Notes: generated by a model not told the origin, from the letters alone. DNA of 64,000 nt from Camarhynchus parvulus (GCF_901933205.1 NC_044572.1:29722501-29786500), one strand, 5' to 3'; shown: positions 13,870 through 24,602, counted from the stretch's first letter. Program-made: numbers and translations.

Positions 13870-14525
13870 TTAAACTGGATTTGAAGAGGGGAGGGGGTAA
13901 AAGCAGACTCCCTGGGGTTAAGTCTGGTGGTGTCACACAAATGTTTGAGGGACAGTGTGCTGGTGAGGTCCTTTGGTCTGTTCTCTCAGTGGAGGTAGGG
14001 GATAGAGCCATGTGGCAGCAGAGACACAAGGGTCATTGGTATTAGAAACCGCAGAGTACCTGGGAATGGTCATGTAGGAATTAGGGCTTCTCCCCTCAAA
14101 ACTGTGGCAGGATCAATAGCCCAGCTGAAGCACATCTACACAATGCACACAGCACAGGCAACAAACAGAGGGAACTGGAAGCCACTGGGAATCAGGAAAA
14201 CTGGTGTAGGTTGCCATCATGGAAACCTGGTGGGCTGACTGGCACAACTGGAGCGCTGCACTGGATGGCTGTAAACTCTTCCAAAGGGACAGGCAAGGAA
14301 GGAGAGGCCCTGTATGTTGGGGAGTTTGGATGGCCTAGAGCTTGGTGATGGTGGTGGCAGGGTTGATGTTTATGGGTAAGGGTTGAGGCGAGGCCAATAA
14401 GGCATGGCGTGTCCAGGGAAGGGCAATGGAGCTGGTGGAGGGTCTGGAGCACAAAGCTCCATGAGGAGTGGCTGAGGGTACTGGGGTTGTTTAGCCTGGA
14501 GAAAAGGAAGATGAATGGCTGCTGT
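13870..14525 (+). mobile_element. Internally deleted CR1 LINE (5' and endonuclease part joined to 3' part)
   Basis: Three consecutive blocks match the bird CR1 order on plus. 13870-14090 matches the region before ORF2 (including 'agccatgtggcagcagagac'). 14100-14402 matches the start of ORF2 and its endonuclease domain: one frame at about 14238-14310 reads W-H-N-W-S-A-A-L-D-G, followed by F-Q-R-D-R-Q-G-R-R-G. At about 14402 it jumps to the block 'gtgtccagggaagggcaatg', which lies near the 3' end of CR1, and this runs to about 14525. The reverse transcriptase region is missing. Stop codons and a frame break precede the endonuclease motif, so it is dead. Long minus-strand frames here are antisense to CR1. 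Confidence 0.85.
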
Positions 14526-15924
14526 GGCTGCCCTGGGTCATCTCTGGCAGCTAGTTTGCATTCCTTTCTCCAGAATATCTCTGGCATGCTCGAAAGAGGG
14601 TATGACCACAGACAGGGAAATCTTGCCAAATCTGGAGCAGATAAAGATATAAATGAGCAGAGCTCAGCACAAATCAAAGGAATGAGATTTGCAGTTTAAT
14701 TTTACTTCTAGCATTTTTCCCATAGGTTAAAAAGATCATGCTGATTATAAAGACAGTACATTTCTAATTACTGAAATAATTTTTTTTTCTCTTCACCTAC
14801 AGGTCATTTATCTCCACTCTGTTGGAATATATGCTTATATTCAAATTTTACATAGTTATGAACATGTGGATATGTGCCATATAACTCACTCATGACATAT
14901 TAATACCAGGTATTGTGAATTAGCAAAGCTTTCCTGCAGAGAACTTTGTCTCATCTGTTATACGTACAGAGGCAGCATTGAGCAAACACAGGTGGCACAA
15001 AAAAAATGACACAGGTCATTTACATGTAACATAACATACACGCTCCTGCTGCAGGTGAATTGCTGACTATTTTTGCTCTAACAAAACCCCACATTGCTGG
15101 GATAGTAAACCATTTCAACTGACTTTATCTTTTTACTCAAAATAGGTGTCCACCCTTGCATACAGTAATCCTGCGAAAATTTTGCCAAGATTTTGGATGT
15201 CCAGATTCCCTTAATAAGCTGCCAACTTTATGGTGGAATGCTGCAGAAAAAGAGGGAATGGCCTGGGATGAGCTTCCCATGACTGAAATGACATTTAAAT
15301 GCCAAGAGCTAGGATAGACCTCCTCATTTTTCTCATGCCAGAATTTACAAACATCACTTAGACTCAGGTTTGGAGTTCTGGGTCTATATCCTTCCATCTC
15401 TCTTGCTTCACTGTATCTTTATTGCAGCAAAACATGTAGCTGCTTTTTGATTATTATCACCTTACTGAGACTGCATGATCAGTCTCTTCCATTTCAGCTA
15501 CCACAACAAAAATTAAAGGATTATACAAAGGAAAGCTAAGCCCAGAACACTGTTGTTGTGGGGTGGTTTTGTTTGTTTATTTATTTGTTTGTTTGTTTTT
15601 GTGGATTTGGTTTGGGTATGTAAGCTATTCGAAAATTTATAGTATGAGCTTTCTGGTCTGATTTGACAGCAAAGTTTCCTTTCCTTTAATGAAAATTGAC
15701 TGTATAAAGCAGGGGTACACTAAGAATTAATAAGCTTCTTGCAATAGAAGTTAAAATGGGTAGGCAAGATGCAGATATTAACTCATGTAATAAATTGCAA
15801 ATAGACATTAAAAAGATTGTTTATAACTCCTCTTCAGAAGTCATAGCTCACTAAAAGAGTCATAATTGGATTGCTAAAATACAGCTTAAATTTGCTGCAC
15901 TTAAAACCATCACTTTCAGTTCGT
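14526..15924. other. AGR3 3' flank, no gene seen
   Basis: No feature besides a TTTG/TTTA-rich simple repeat at 15567-15600. AGR3 transcripts could extend into this stretch if the near polyadenylation signal is bypassed; minus-strand AATAAA hexamers occur at the TTTATT motifs near 15576-15586 and at about 15420. Confidence 0.5.
15567..15600. repeat. TTTG/TTTA simple repeat
   Basis: About 34 bp of TTTG units with two TTTA units, downstream of AGR3. The TTTA units create AATAAA on the minus strand, so this repeat could serve as a distal AGR3 polyadenylation signal. Confidence 0.7.
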
Positions 15925-15945
15925 CAGATAATTAATTTCAAAGTG

Positions 15946-15951
15946 TTTAAT
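15946..15951 (-). promoter_or_regulatory. AGR3: Candidate AGR3 polyadenylation signal (ATTAAA)
   Basis: Reading minus, ATTAAA lies about 185 bases past the AGR3 stop codon. A GT-rich stretch (GTGATGGTTTT on minus) follows at about 15905-15915, which is the usual arrangement for cleavage between the two. This would give a 3' untranslated region of roughly 210 bases. Other ATTAAA and AATAAA hexamers exist further down, so the site is a candidate only. Confidence 0.4.
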
Positions 15952-16135
15952 ATATTTCTCCTCATGTTTTCCAAATGGGTGCTTTAGTCTTTCTATTTCT
16001 GTTCTCCAAGTTGTACAAATGCATTTCTTATGAAATCTGATATACCAAATCTGCTTGGTAAAAGTTCAGCTTGCAAGTAGAGACAGAGAGGTGCAGCTTC
16101 ACCCGTAGATGTTATGGTCATTTCACTGTTACTGG

Positions 16136-16185
16136 TTACAGTTCTGTCTGAATGAGGCGTAGTGCTTTCTTCATGTTCTCTATTA
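16136..16185 (-). CDS. AGR3: AGR3 exon 8: C-terminal helix, QTEL and stop
   Basis: The acceptor TTTTCTTTCAG precedes 16185. The coding part completes L150, then [15 protein letters not shown] and the stop TAA at 16138-16136. The final four residues, QTEL, are the KDEL-type retrieval signal variant of this family (AGR2 has KTEL and human AGR3 has QSEL from memory). The exon continues as 3' untranslated sequence toward the candidate polyadenylation signal near 15946. Confidence 0.95.
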
Positions 16186-19100
16186 CTGAAAGAAAAATAA
16201 ATAAGAACTGTGAAAATGTATTAGAAGTACATTTGTACAATTAAAAATAACGACCTATTTTGATTTAGTAAATTATTCACAATGAGATTGATTTATGGTC
16301 ACACATTTTATTTTAGAGATTGATACTAAAGCAGCAAGTAAAAATTTCATTCATCAAAATGTTTAACTTAAAGGATTTGACAAGAATCCCTTCAACTCCC
16401 CATTTCTCAACAGCAAGCTGGTAATCAGATGTGAAGTGTGTATTTGTGGTGAGATACTGCATTGGTGTCAAATAGATGGCATAGAGTAAGAACTGGCTCA
16501 ACCTGAAAAATCACATTCCTTTCTGATTTATGGCTGCTAGGGGTACAGACACAACCACCTGCATTTCTTTACTGGTTCCCTCCCACCACTGGCTATTTAC
16601 ATTGTACAGTCAGATACTTTTGAGCATAGTGACTTTCACCATTCTCCATAAAACTGCTCAGATCTTGATCCTGAAGGTTCTCACCCATGGTCTTTCAATT
16701 TTTCTTACTTGAGTAGTCCCAATAAATTCAGTGGGACAATGCGTGTGTTTGTTTTGCCAGAACAGGTTAGACCATTATAATTTATTGCAAAGGCTCTCAC
16801 AAGGAATTTATTCTTTGAGATCCTAGTGGATTCTCAAGCACAAGTGGTCAGGATGGGGGTATCTGGCTGCTTACAATGTGAAATACAGAGGGCCAAGGGG
16901 CACTTACGGAACATCATGTCCTGCGGCTCGTATGTGTACAGCCGGTTGGAGTATCTTCCTGTGATATCAGCTCTTACTGTGAGAGATGGGTCTGAAAAAG
17001 TGTTTGGGTTAAACACTGCCTTCCATTCCCACAACAGCCAAGGGTGATGGTGTAGCATTACTTTGGCAGCCCTACTTCTGATTTCATCAACACAGCAATT
17101 ACGAGGCTGTTCTGCTCTGTTCCAAACAACTGCTCTTTACGTGGAGAAATCCTGAACGAAAGCTAGAGTTCATTTTTATTGTACACAGCTATTTTTAAGT
17201 GCTAGGTTACACATTCATATTTAAAGGAAAATATCCTGTTTTACAGGTTCTGAGTTTACATCAGAAGAGGGTAATCTGACCAGATGCACACATAGTGGGG
17301 GTCACGCCTATCTATGGCAATAGATAGCATGACTTACCTAGAACCTTCAGAATGAAAATCTTCTGATTCCTAATGTTCCCAGAGTGGGAATAAGTTGTTG
17401 TAAATCTCTCTTCTCTCAGTTACTCTTCCAAGTTTTTTATTAATTTACTGATTGCTGAAACTACATTGCTCTTTGTCTGGATGTGAGCTGAACTCTGAAT
17501 GCCATCATGGAGCAACTCCAGGCTCCCTGTACAGTGAGTGAGAAGGAACAGGCACTCTGGGGCATAATTAATTTGGTACATTCCAGAAGTCAGCTTTAAA
17601 ATGGGATAAATCCTTAGATGCCACTGACTATTGATTTATTCTGTGGTAATGTCCACTTTATAGCCATCTATATTCGGTAAGATATTTGACTTTTTCATTA
17701 AACTTTGTCTTGTAACAGCACTAGCAAGAGGCAGGAAGAGCAAAAGCTCAGATAATAACAGAGTTTTAAATGTCCTGCCCTCAAATCCAAATTAGTACCC
17801 TCCAGGATATATCTGTAATCTGAGGAAGTTTACAAGAGTCAAAGTATACAACAGAGGCAGAGAGATTTTCTTTCAGCAAAATGAATCGCTTTGATGTCCC
17901 CACAGGACAACAGCGGCATAATTCAGATATAACAACTTTGATGATACATAAATATTTTACATACCTACAAACATGATTCGAGGCACGTATTGTCCATCAG
18001 GTGACAGGTTTTTATCTGTGGTTTCATGCTGGTATAAAAATTAAGGCTAATTGTTAAAGTGTTTCTGTAAATTTTGCTGAAATAGTACTAACTGTGACTA
18101 ACCTTGTACCAGAAGACAAAACCAGATAGGTACTACTCATGTGTGAATACACATGCACAATTGCCTCTACTTAAATAACTAAAATGTCAGATATACTATC
18201 TAAAATGACATGAAAAACAAATCAAAGAAAGAGAAAACACAGACCATGAAACAATACCAGTCAAATCACCCCAAACCCTTCATACCATGAGATTCAGCAT
18301 AATGAAGTTATTTTGGGCCATTTCCTGTATTTCTTCATTTTCTGCGAAAGCTTTCTTCAGCGCTAGAAAAGACAGGATCACTTTGAAATCCATCTCAAAT
18401 GCTGCCTGTCCATCTGTGCTTGGGCACCACACTGGCCAGAGACTGGGCCACATTGTTCCTGTCGCTGCTGATTCACATTCCTGAGGACACACTCCAGGCC
18501 TCTATCTCTGCTTTTGGGGGCTTTTTGGCCTGTGGCAGTGCAACCTCTGGCTATGAAAATGGAAGCTCTCTTCTGTTATTTATGAAGCCTGTTGTCTCAA
18601 TGGATACCATGTCTTGGCTTGACAAAAGTGCATTATTCTCAGAAAATTCTTGTTAGATCAATTTCAGCAGCCCTGTCCTTGCTTCCTTCTTTAGTTACCA
18701 TTTCAGGAGAGCTAAATAATATTAAATCTGTTCAATGAGTCAGTAGCCAATCTGTGCCTCTTAATTTAAACTGAGCGCTGCATTTGAGATAGCAGTACAG
18801 CTGCAGTGAGAATTTTTCATGTTGATTATTGCGTAGTTTCATAGTGAAGTTTTTGTAAATAATGGTAATAAATTTTTCACTTTTCATTTACCTATTTTTC
18901 TGAATGATTTTCAGTAAGTGCAATGTAAATATATAGATAGGTTCAGTTTCTTATAAAAATATTCACAAGATTTTAACACACAAAAAATCAAAATTACCTT
19001 GGCAGTATTGACAGTCTTCCAAATGATGAATTACCATCAGTGGCTTGTTACTTTATTAATAATAATAAAAAATGTAGTTAGGTCATTTGACATGTATTCA

Positions 19101-22100
19101 GATGGTTGATTTTACTAGCTGACTGAAAAAGGCAAATTACATTTAATCTTATGTTAACCCACAGTAAAACCATATAAACATTCTGTAAAATATTACAGAA
19201 ATTTCTGAGCAAGGGAAAAGAGCATAGTATTTCATAAAAGAAAGAAATAGAGAAACAGAGTTTCTGTGTAAATGTCTGAATTCTGTCTATAATAAGAGAT
19301 TCTAGAAGAAAGAAATAACAGATCCACCATAATTACATTCCCAGGTAGTAAATAATCAGGTTGAGTAGGTATTTAATGTTGCTTAGGTGTGAATTTCTCC
19401 AGGGTTAAGAAAATAAAAATTATCTATATGAATTAGAATTAAATAGATTTTATAAGATTCGGTTTATCATCAAATACTTTCCATGAAAAGTTTCTTGTGT
19501 TTTAAGGTTGCTTGAAGAGCCACATAGCATATTACTTATCTTCTGTAAGTAGTTTGATAAAGTGTTAAAATTTTATATTTTGAATGTCAAAACTTAACCA
19601 AATTCTGTGAATTTCCTCCCATATTTTTTAAACTATATTTACTGTTCAGCAGGTCGGTTATTAATGCTGGGTCTGCTTTCAATATCAGGAGTTTTCATTT
19701 CTAAGCATTTTCACACAGGGTACATGAAATTAATTGTCTTTTGTTTTACAAATAATTTGCCTTCAATTGAGCAACAGCTTATGCTACACTTTTATGATCT
19801 ACAATAAACTGTAAAAGATATTTAAATAAGTATTGTTATGAATTCTCAAATATATTTGCAGCTGAGTCTCAGAAAAGACAGCTTAAAACTTCCATTTCTA
19901 TCAAGATAGTGAGAAAATATATCATGAACATATTCCAACTAATAAAGTGTTGGGGGAAACATCAAAGACACTAGATCACCATGCAAGAGTAAATGTAACA
20001 GATTTCAAGGAAGTAATCAGAAGTACATGATATTAAAACACAATAGATGTAGTTTAAAAATTTATGGTATCTATTTATGATTGATGATTTAAATGACAAC
20101 ACCTCCTTTGTGGCAAAGAAATGACAGCATTACATTATTGGCCCATGATGTTACTTCAGAGTCATGAGTCCTAGAAGTCCTTTTGTTTATAGACAGAGTC
20201 TGTTTTATTTAACTGGGTGGTCTGCAGATCAGCTCTCATGGTGTTTCTTTGCTCTGTCTCATTATTGTGTATTCCAGCAAGACCAAGAAACAACTTTGTC
20301 TTCATGCTCCTTTTTAATGTCTTACCTTTTCTTTGCTTGATAAAGCCCTTCTTCATAAGTCTGTACCCATGTAATTTCATCTCCCCACCCTAGAAATAAA
20401 ACAAAAGGACTAGCTGCTGGCCAGGCAAGTAACTCATAACAAATACCTTTTTTTCTTTTTTTCTTTTTTGTTTTTGTGTATTAACTTTTGTATGCAAATA
20501 AGATTTGGGGTTTTTAGTTGAAGGTTCTCTAAAGTTGTGGATATGCTAATTTCACATCCCCTGATAGATACACTAAAAGGTTAAAAAATCTCAACCAAAG
20601 AGCCCAACTCCTCCAAAAATATCAGCTGGTTGTATATCCAGTTCAAGTCCTTTGACAGACTGTTAGTTATCTTTCTAAATGCTCAGTGGTCCCTAAATCA
20701 GCAACCAAGTCCTTTCTATCTTCATATTGTCTGCTCAGTATTTCATGTAGAGCCTGGGACTTAAAGAGAAGCTGGCATATAACAAGAGAAAAATAAAATA
20801 TAACAGCTCAAATAAGATCAGCTTTAATATGAATGTCATTAGAACAGTCTTGGGATATACACTTAACTCCAAAGTAACTTCAATCCCTGAAGTTGCAAGC
20901 CCTTCATTTAAAGAATTCAGTAAAGGAATGGTTGTTAAATAAAAATCTCCACTGAAACAAAATCTTGCCAAACATCAGCTCCGTAGCTCATCCATAGCTG
21001 GGGATATGCAGATCTCAAAAAGAAAATTGTCCACTTGGTTTTATGCGTTCAGGTCCCAAGGATGCCAGCCCTTGCATAGTAGATCCCTGTATCCTAGGCA
21101 GTGTGGCTCCATTCATGACAATTGTTCTAAAATTCTCATGGGAATTGTGGAACAGTTTCCAGACCTGGACCAGGTTAAAACTCTGCTTCTTCTGTGCTGT
21201 CTGGACAGTGCTTTGCCCAGCCCAGATTTGCTGTTGGATTTCTCACAGGACAATTGCTTGTGATGCTTCTAGATCATGTCTTCTTCCAGTGCACAGGTCT
21301 GTCTGGGTGATGGTGGGACTCTGGCATGCTGACCAGTGCCTTCCCAGCCCTGGCTGCTGGCAGCTCCTGATGCAGGTAACTGCACACACGAGTCAGTATT
21401 TTGGGGGCATTTTGCAGCATGTTTAAGCATTTTCCCTTGTTCTGTGAAAATTACAGGTGTAGTGCTCAAGGCATCCCAATAGGCCTGAAATCCGAATTAG
21501 AAAAGTTACGTCTGTTTTCTCTGACTATGTAGTTTACTTGGTGTTGGTTTTTTTTGTTTTTTTTTTTTGGGGTTTTTTTTTGTTTGTTTTTTTTTTCCCC
21601 ACATCTAACATAATGTAAAAGATTTTGTTATCTATTTTGTCCATTTAGGCTTACTGGGAAAAAATAAATCCTGATCTAGGCAAACTAGGCAACATGTCTC
21701 AGATTGATAATAACCTTTCCCCAGGGACACTGCTTGCAAAAAGTGTTTTGAAATTTCTCTTAGGCTAGTCCAGGTGGTGTATGATTTGTCAAACGATCTC
21801 TGGGCAATTAGGCTCAGATGGAACATCTGAGAGATGTGCAATTTTGCCAGGATAGGGAGAACTCAGATCCCGTGGGATCTGCAGGCAATACACGGCCTGC
21901 AGAAGAGGTTAGGAAGAGAGATGGACGGGTTTTTTTTGTTGTTGTTGAAAAGTCCCAAAAGGAGGAGAAAGATGGGGAAGGGAAAAAGAGCTTGCTAAGC
22001 TTGTTTTCTGCATATGTTTCTAAGGATTGATTAGATATAAATAAATTAAAACAAGATCTTTATTTAACATTCAGGTTGAAAATTATGCACCATAGGGAAG

Positions 22101-22766
22101 TGAATTACACACAGTCATGCTTTGCAGTGGATATCTGATGAAAAGCAAAAAAAAAAAAAAGTCATGCAGGAAACCCCACCAGTGGTTCAAACTGTTCTGT
22201 GTACAAAAATGAGTCTGCAGAAAATACGTTCCATAAACTGATGTTATGGTAGGTCATAATAAGAACATATCTTTCAAATGGCCTGTGAAAGAATATTTTT
22301 TCACTGATAGTCCTACATGTAATCCTGATTTGAGACACTCAGTTTAGGTTATTTTCTTCTGTTAGATCACTATGAGTTATATAAAATATTCAGGTTACAT
22401 GAAGCTCTCAGTCATATGCTTAATAAACTGATGGAGTCAAATGATGTGAAATGAGAACATATATTAATTACAGCATCACCTAACACTAAAGAAAACGCAC
22501 CTCAGTAAGTGTATATGTGCATTCTATGTATGTTTTATAAATATAGATGTGTGTGCATGTATATAGATACACATTCTATAAATGCACATTCAAAATAAAC
22601 ATATTTGCTGCTCTATATGGTGAGGTAAGGAGGCAACTACATTCAGTGAACATACAGTACCTCTTGACAGTGTCTGAGGTGCTCGTTTTTCCTTTTTAAT
22701 TGCCATGGCAAGGTTGGAAGTGACTGCAATTAGCAGGAGGGACAAGGCCAGTGTAGAATGGAGCAT
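16136..22766 (-). CDS. AGR3: AGR3, anterior gradient 3, PDI-family ER protein (seven coding exons)
   Basis: The gene encodes a 165-residue secretory-pathway protein with one thioredoxin fold. Coding exons, in order: 22766-22661, 20389-20326, 19050-18998, 18362-18286, 18028-17965, 16991-16908, 16185-16136. All introns are GT-AG and every split codon joins in frame (498 nt with stop). Residues 1-22 form a signal peptide. L33[10 protein letters not shown] is the family's N-terminal motif; C70-Q-Y-C73 is the active-site position; P116 in Y-V-P-R is the expected cis-proline; D122-P-S-L-T-V-R-A-D begins the conserved C-terminal strand region; the end is I-Q-T-E-L, an ER-retrieval signal. It resembles AGR3 rather than AGR2 because of [14 protein letters not shown] and the A-L-R-L-I-Q end (family recalled, not searched). 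Human AGR3 has 166 residues and starts M-M-L; here the codon before the ATG is ATA. AGR3 in mammals is linked to ciliated epithelium. The substrate is unknown. Confidence 0.96.
16186..16907 (-). other. AGR3: AGR3 intron 7
   Basis: A 722-base GT-AG intron. It contains a 62-codon minus-strand open frame (16313-16501) that resembles no family I know. I see no repeat in it. Confidence 0.85.
16908..16991 (-). CDS. AGR3: AGR3 exon 7: D-P-S-L-T-V-R-A-D to Y-T-Y-E-P
   Basis: An 84-base exon with acceptor CTTTTTCAG and donor TTCC|GTAAGTG. It completes D122 and codes P123 to F149, including [21 protein letters not shown] and then Q-D-M-M-F. The Y-T-Y-E-P form points to AGR3; AGR2 usually has [10 protein letters not shown] stands where human AGR3, as I recall it, has R-D-L-P-L. 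Confidence 0.96.
16992..17964 (-). other. AGR3: AGR3 intron 6
   Basis: A 973-base GT-AG intron. It holds a small perfect inverted repeat at 17308-17327 (CTATCTAT, four-base loop, ATAGATAG). Nothing else was recognised. Confidence 0.85.
17965..18028 (-). CDS. AGR3: AGR3 exon 6: H-E-T-T-D-K to cis-proline strand
   Basis: A 64-base exon between acceptor ATACCAG and donor GTAG|GTATGT. It codes H101 to V121 and the first base of D122: [22 protein letters not shown]116 sits where thioredoxin-fold proteins carry the cis-proline facing the active site. Confidence 0.96.
18286..18362 (-). CDS. AGR3: AGR3 exon 5: A-L-K-K to N-L-M
   Basis: A 77-base exon, with acceptor TTTTCTAG and donor ATG|GTATGA. 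It completes A75 and codes L76 to M100: [25 protein letters not shown]. It corresponds to the helix after the active site and the next central strand. Confidence 0.95.
18363..18997 (-). other. AGR3: AGR3 intron 4
   Basis: A 635-base GT-AG intron, somewhat GC-richer at 18390-18560. No repeat or alternative exon recognised. Confidence 0.85.
18998..19050 (-). CDS. AGR3: AGR3 exon 4: active-site exon, C-Q-Y-C
   Basis: This 53-base exon completes S57 and codes N58 to Q74: [17 protein letters not shown]. Codons at the motif are TGT CAA TAC TGC. The donor is CCAAG|GTAATT. The acceptor is unusual: the exon follows TTATTATTATTAATAAAG, an AAG acceptor without a continuous pyrimidine tract. The frame on both sides and the match to the family make the boundary secure. 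Confidence 0.93.
19051..20325 (-). other. AGR3: AGR3 intron 3
   Basis: A 1275-base, very AT-rich GT-AG intron that ends in the atypical AAG acceptor of exon 4. No repeat family recognised. Confidence 0.85.
20326..20389 (-). CDS. AGR3: AGR3 exon 3: W-G-D-E-I-T-W segment
   Basis: The acceptor is TTTCTAG at 20390-20396 and the donor AAAAG|GTAAGA follows 20326. The 64-base exon codes G36 (second and third bases) through K56 plus two bases of S57: [20 protein letters not shown]. This is the conserved entry into the thioredoxin fold. Confidence 0.95.
20390..22660 (-). other. AGR3: AGR3 intron 2
   Basis: A 2271-base intron. It holds T-rich low-complexity runs at about 20448-20478 and 21546-21596 (A-rich on the coding strand) and a GC-richer segment at 21020-21430 that I cannot assign to any repeat family. 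Confidence 0.8.
21546..21596. repeat. T-rich low-complexity run with G interruptions
   Basis: About 50 bases that are almost all T, broken by short G runs, inside AGR3 intron 2. It reads as A-rich on the transcribed strand. No retroposon body was recognised beside it. Confidence 0.8.
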
Positions 22767-22790
22767 TATTTCCCTTCCAATGCAAGGAAA
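22661..22790 (-). CDS. AGR3: AGR3 exon 2: start codon and signal peptide
   Basis: The exon begins at 22790 after a strong acceptor (TTTCTTTGTTTTCCAG on minus), gives 24 bases of 5' untranslated sequence, then the ATG at 22766-22764. It codes residues 1-35 plus the first base of codon 36 and ends at 22661 before GTACTG. The peptide begins M-L-H-S-T-L-A-L, has a hydrophobic core (S-L-L-L-I-A-V) and a likely cleavage after A-M-A at residue 22, followed by I-K-K-E-K-R. An upstream non-coding exon must exist because this one opens with an acceptor. Confidence 0.93.
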
Positions 22791-24478
22791 CTGGAAAACA
22801 AAGAAATAGCTTTAGTCACATGGATTTGTCACTTGGTGCAGCATAAATCAATATGTTGGTGGCATCCTAACAATCTGTACTTCAGAGACACTTGTGGTTT
22901 TTTTCTAGAAATGCTTGCCTTTGTGAGGAAAATGCCAACTGGAGGTGCTTAATTTTACAGTGCAATGCTACTTTCAGCAGTCAAAATGAAGCTGCAGGGT
23001 ACAGTTCTCATGTGATTCTCATGAACTAGTACAATGCTGTAATACTGGATCACAGCAATTTCAAGACACTGCTCCAGGTTTTTTAATTTCAGTGATATGT
23101 AAGAGCATAGGATTTTTATTTCTTTTTACATTGGAGCTTTTTTGTCAAAAAATGTATCATAATATCCTTCTTAGTTAAGTAGGAAGATTGGCAAGAATTT
23201 GTCCCAAGTATAATACTCTTTAAATTGACTGATCCATCCAAAATTTTGAAATTGCAGTAATTTTTTAAGTTTCCACTTAAAAAAATTCCCACTCTTCACT
23301 GCATATTTTACACTGAATTTCAGCTCAACTCCTGAATAAATAAAACAATTCTTCTGTGTTTCTGGCTGGTTCAGTATTCTCTTCCTGACCAAGATCATTA
23401 TAAGAAATTCAGTAACTTCTTACCTTGATAAAAGTCAGAGAACAAAAGCAAGATTTGAGAAAAAGCATTACAAAGCCAAATTGTTTTTAATTGATAAGTT
23501 TACTTTATTCCAGTACAATCACTTCTAGGCATTAAAAATCTGATACTCAGGTGGATATCAGATGGCTTCAACTGAGTTAAAAAATGTAATGCATGTAGGT
23601 CAGAATACCTATCAGTCATCTTACTGGAGATTCCACTTTTCAGAGGTTGAGCTTCAGGATGCCCCACTGAGAAATTACTTTAACTTGAATAAAAAACAAC
23701 CCAAACCAGATGAACAATAATAACAATGACCCTCCACCCCTGCCCCGCCAAAAAAAAAAATAATATCCCCAAGAGATTTGTGCCTGTACTGATAAAGAGA
23801 ATCTCTAACTTGCATTTAAAATTGATGTTAGTATGGAAGTGCAACCCTGAGCACTGGCAAAAGAAAATGCTTCATGTATTTTAGGAGTGAGAGGCATGAA
23901 AAGTACTGTTTTAATGGCTCTCTTCATATCACAGAATCACTGTTAGCAGTTAAATTTCTTGCTAACAAATTAACACTCCATTTCTAATAACTGGCAATCT
24001 CAATTAGAGAAATTCATTCTATTCAGGTGGCTGGAGAAGAAGTTGTACATTAGAATATGCAAAAGCTAGGAAAGAATAAATTGTAATTTTGTAGTAGAAA
24101 GAAGTTTTTCAAGATATATTAATAAAAAAATCAAAATGTTAATCTCTTTAAATCACAGGTAAAATCATCTGAAGCTTATTAATTGATTATCCTATAGAAA
24201 ATTAAGAGGGATTTGGAACTGCGACGGGAGGCAGTTTAAATATAATATTCCATATTTCTGATGCTGCATATTCCAATATTATTTAATTGATTCAGATTAA
24301 AAAAGGACAGCCAAGAACACATAGGTTGCCTTCAATTCCCTGCCAGAACAAACATTTGCTAGCTAATCTCTATGCATCTATTACTTGTCTTTTTGTATAC
24401 CTAGGCTTGTAAGGCATTTGTGAACAAAACCTTGGTGCTTTACTAAAGGAGAGTTAAGAATGAGAAATACTTGCTCAC

Positions 24479-24602
24479 CAGCAGCGACCAGTTCTCCTGA
24501 TTGAAGGTCCTTTTCCTGGAATTTGTTGGTTAAAAATCAGTGATTTAAGCACAGAACACCTGAGCTGCGCAGGCCTCTGTGTAGCAGCAACAGCACATTC
24601 AC
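24479..24602 (-). promoter_or_regulatory. AGR3: Candidate AGR3 5' untranslated exon
   Basis: AGR3 exon 2 starts with an acceptor, so a non-coding exon lies upstream. On minus, a good donor (GCTG|GTGAGCAAG) follows 24479 and a good acceptor (TTTTTTCCCAG|G) precedes 24602, which would frame a 124-base exon. Alternatively it is a first exon running up to a TATAAG motif near 24715. A second candidate is the donor CAAG|GTAAGAAG with its last exon base at 23424. The sequence alone does not decide between them. Confidence 0.3.

Noticed and set aside
14192..14677. 161-codon minus-strand open frame
   Set aside because: It is antisense to the CR1 element at 13870-14525.
1..15900. AGR2, the expected downstream neighbour
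   Set aside because: I looked on minus for the W-G-D, T-Y-E-E-A-L, Y-V-P-R-I-M-F and Y-A-Y-E-P exons and found none.
16313..16501. 62-codon minus-strand frame in AGR3 intron 7 as a possible alternative exon
   Set aside because: AGR3 is complete without it, the exon 7-8 joint is in frame, and the peptide resembles nothing in the family.
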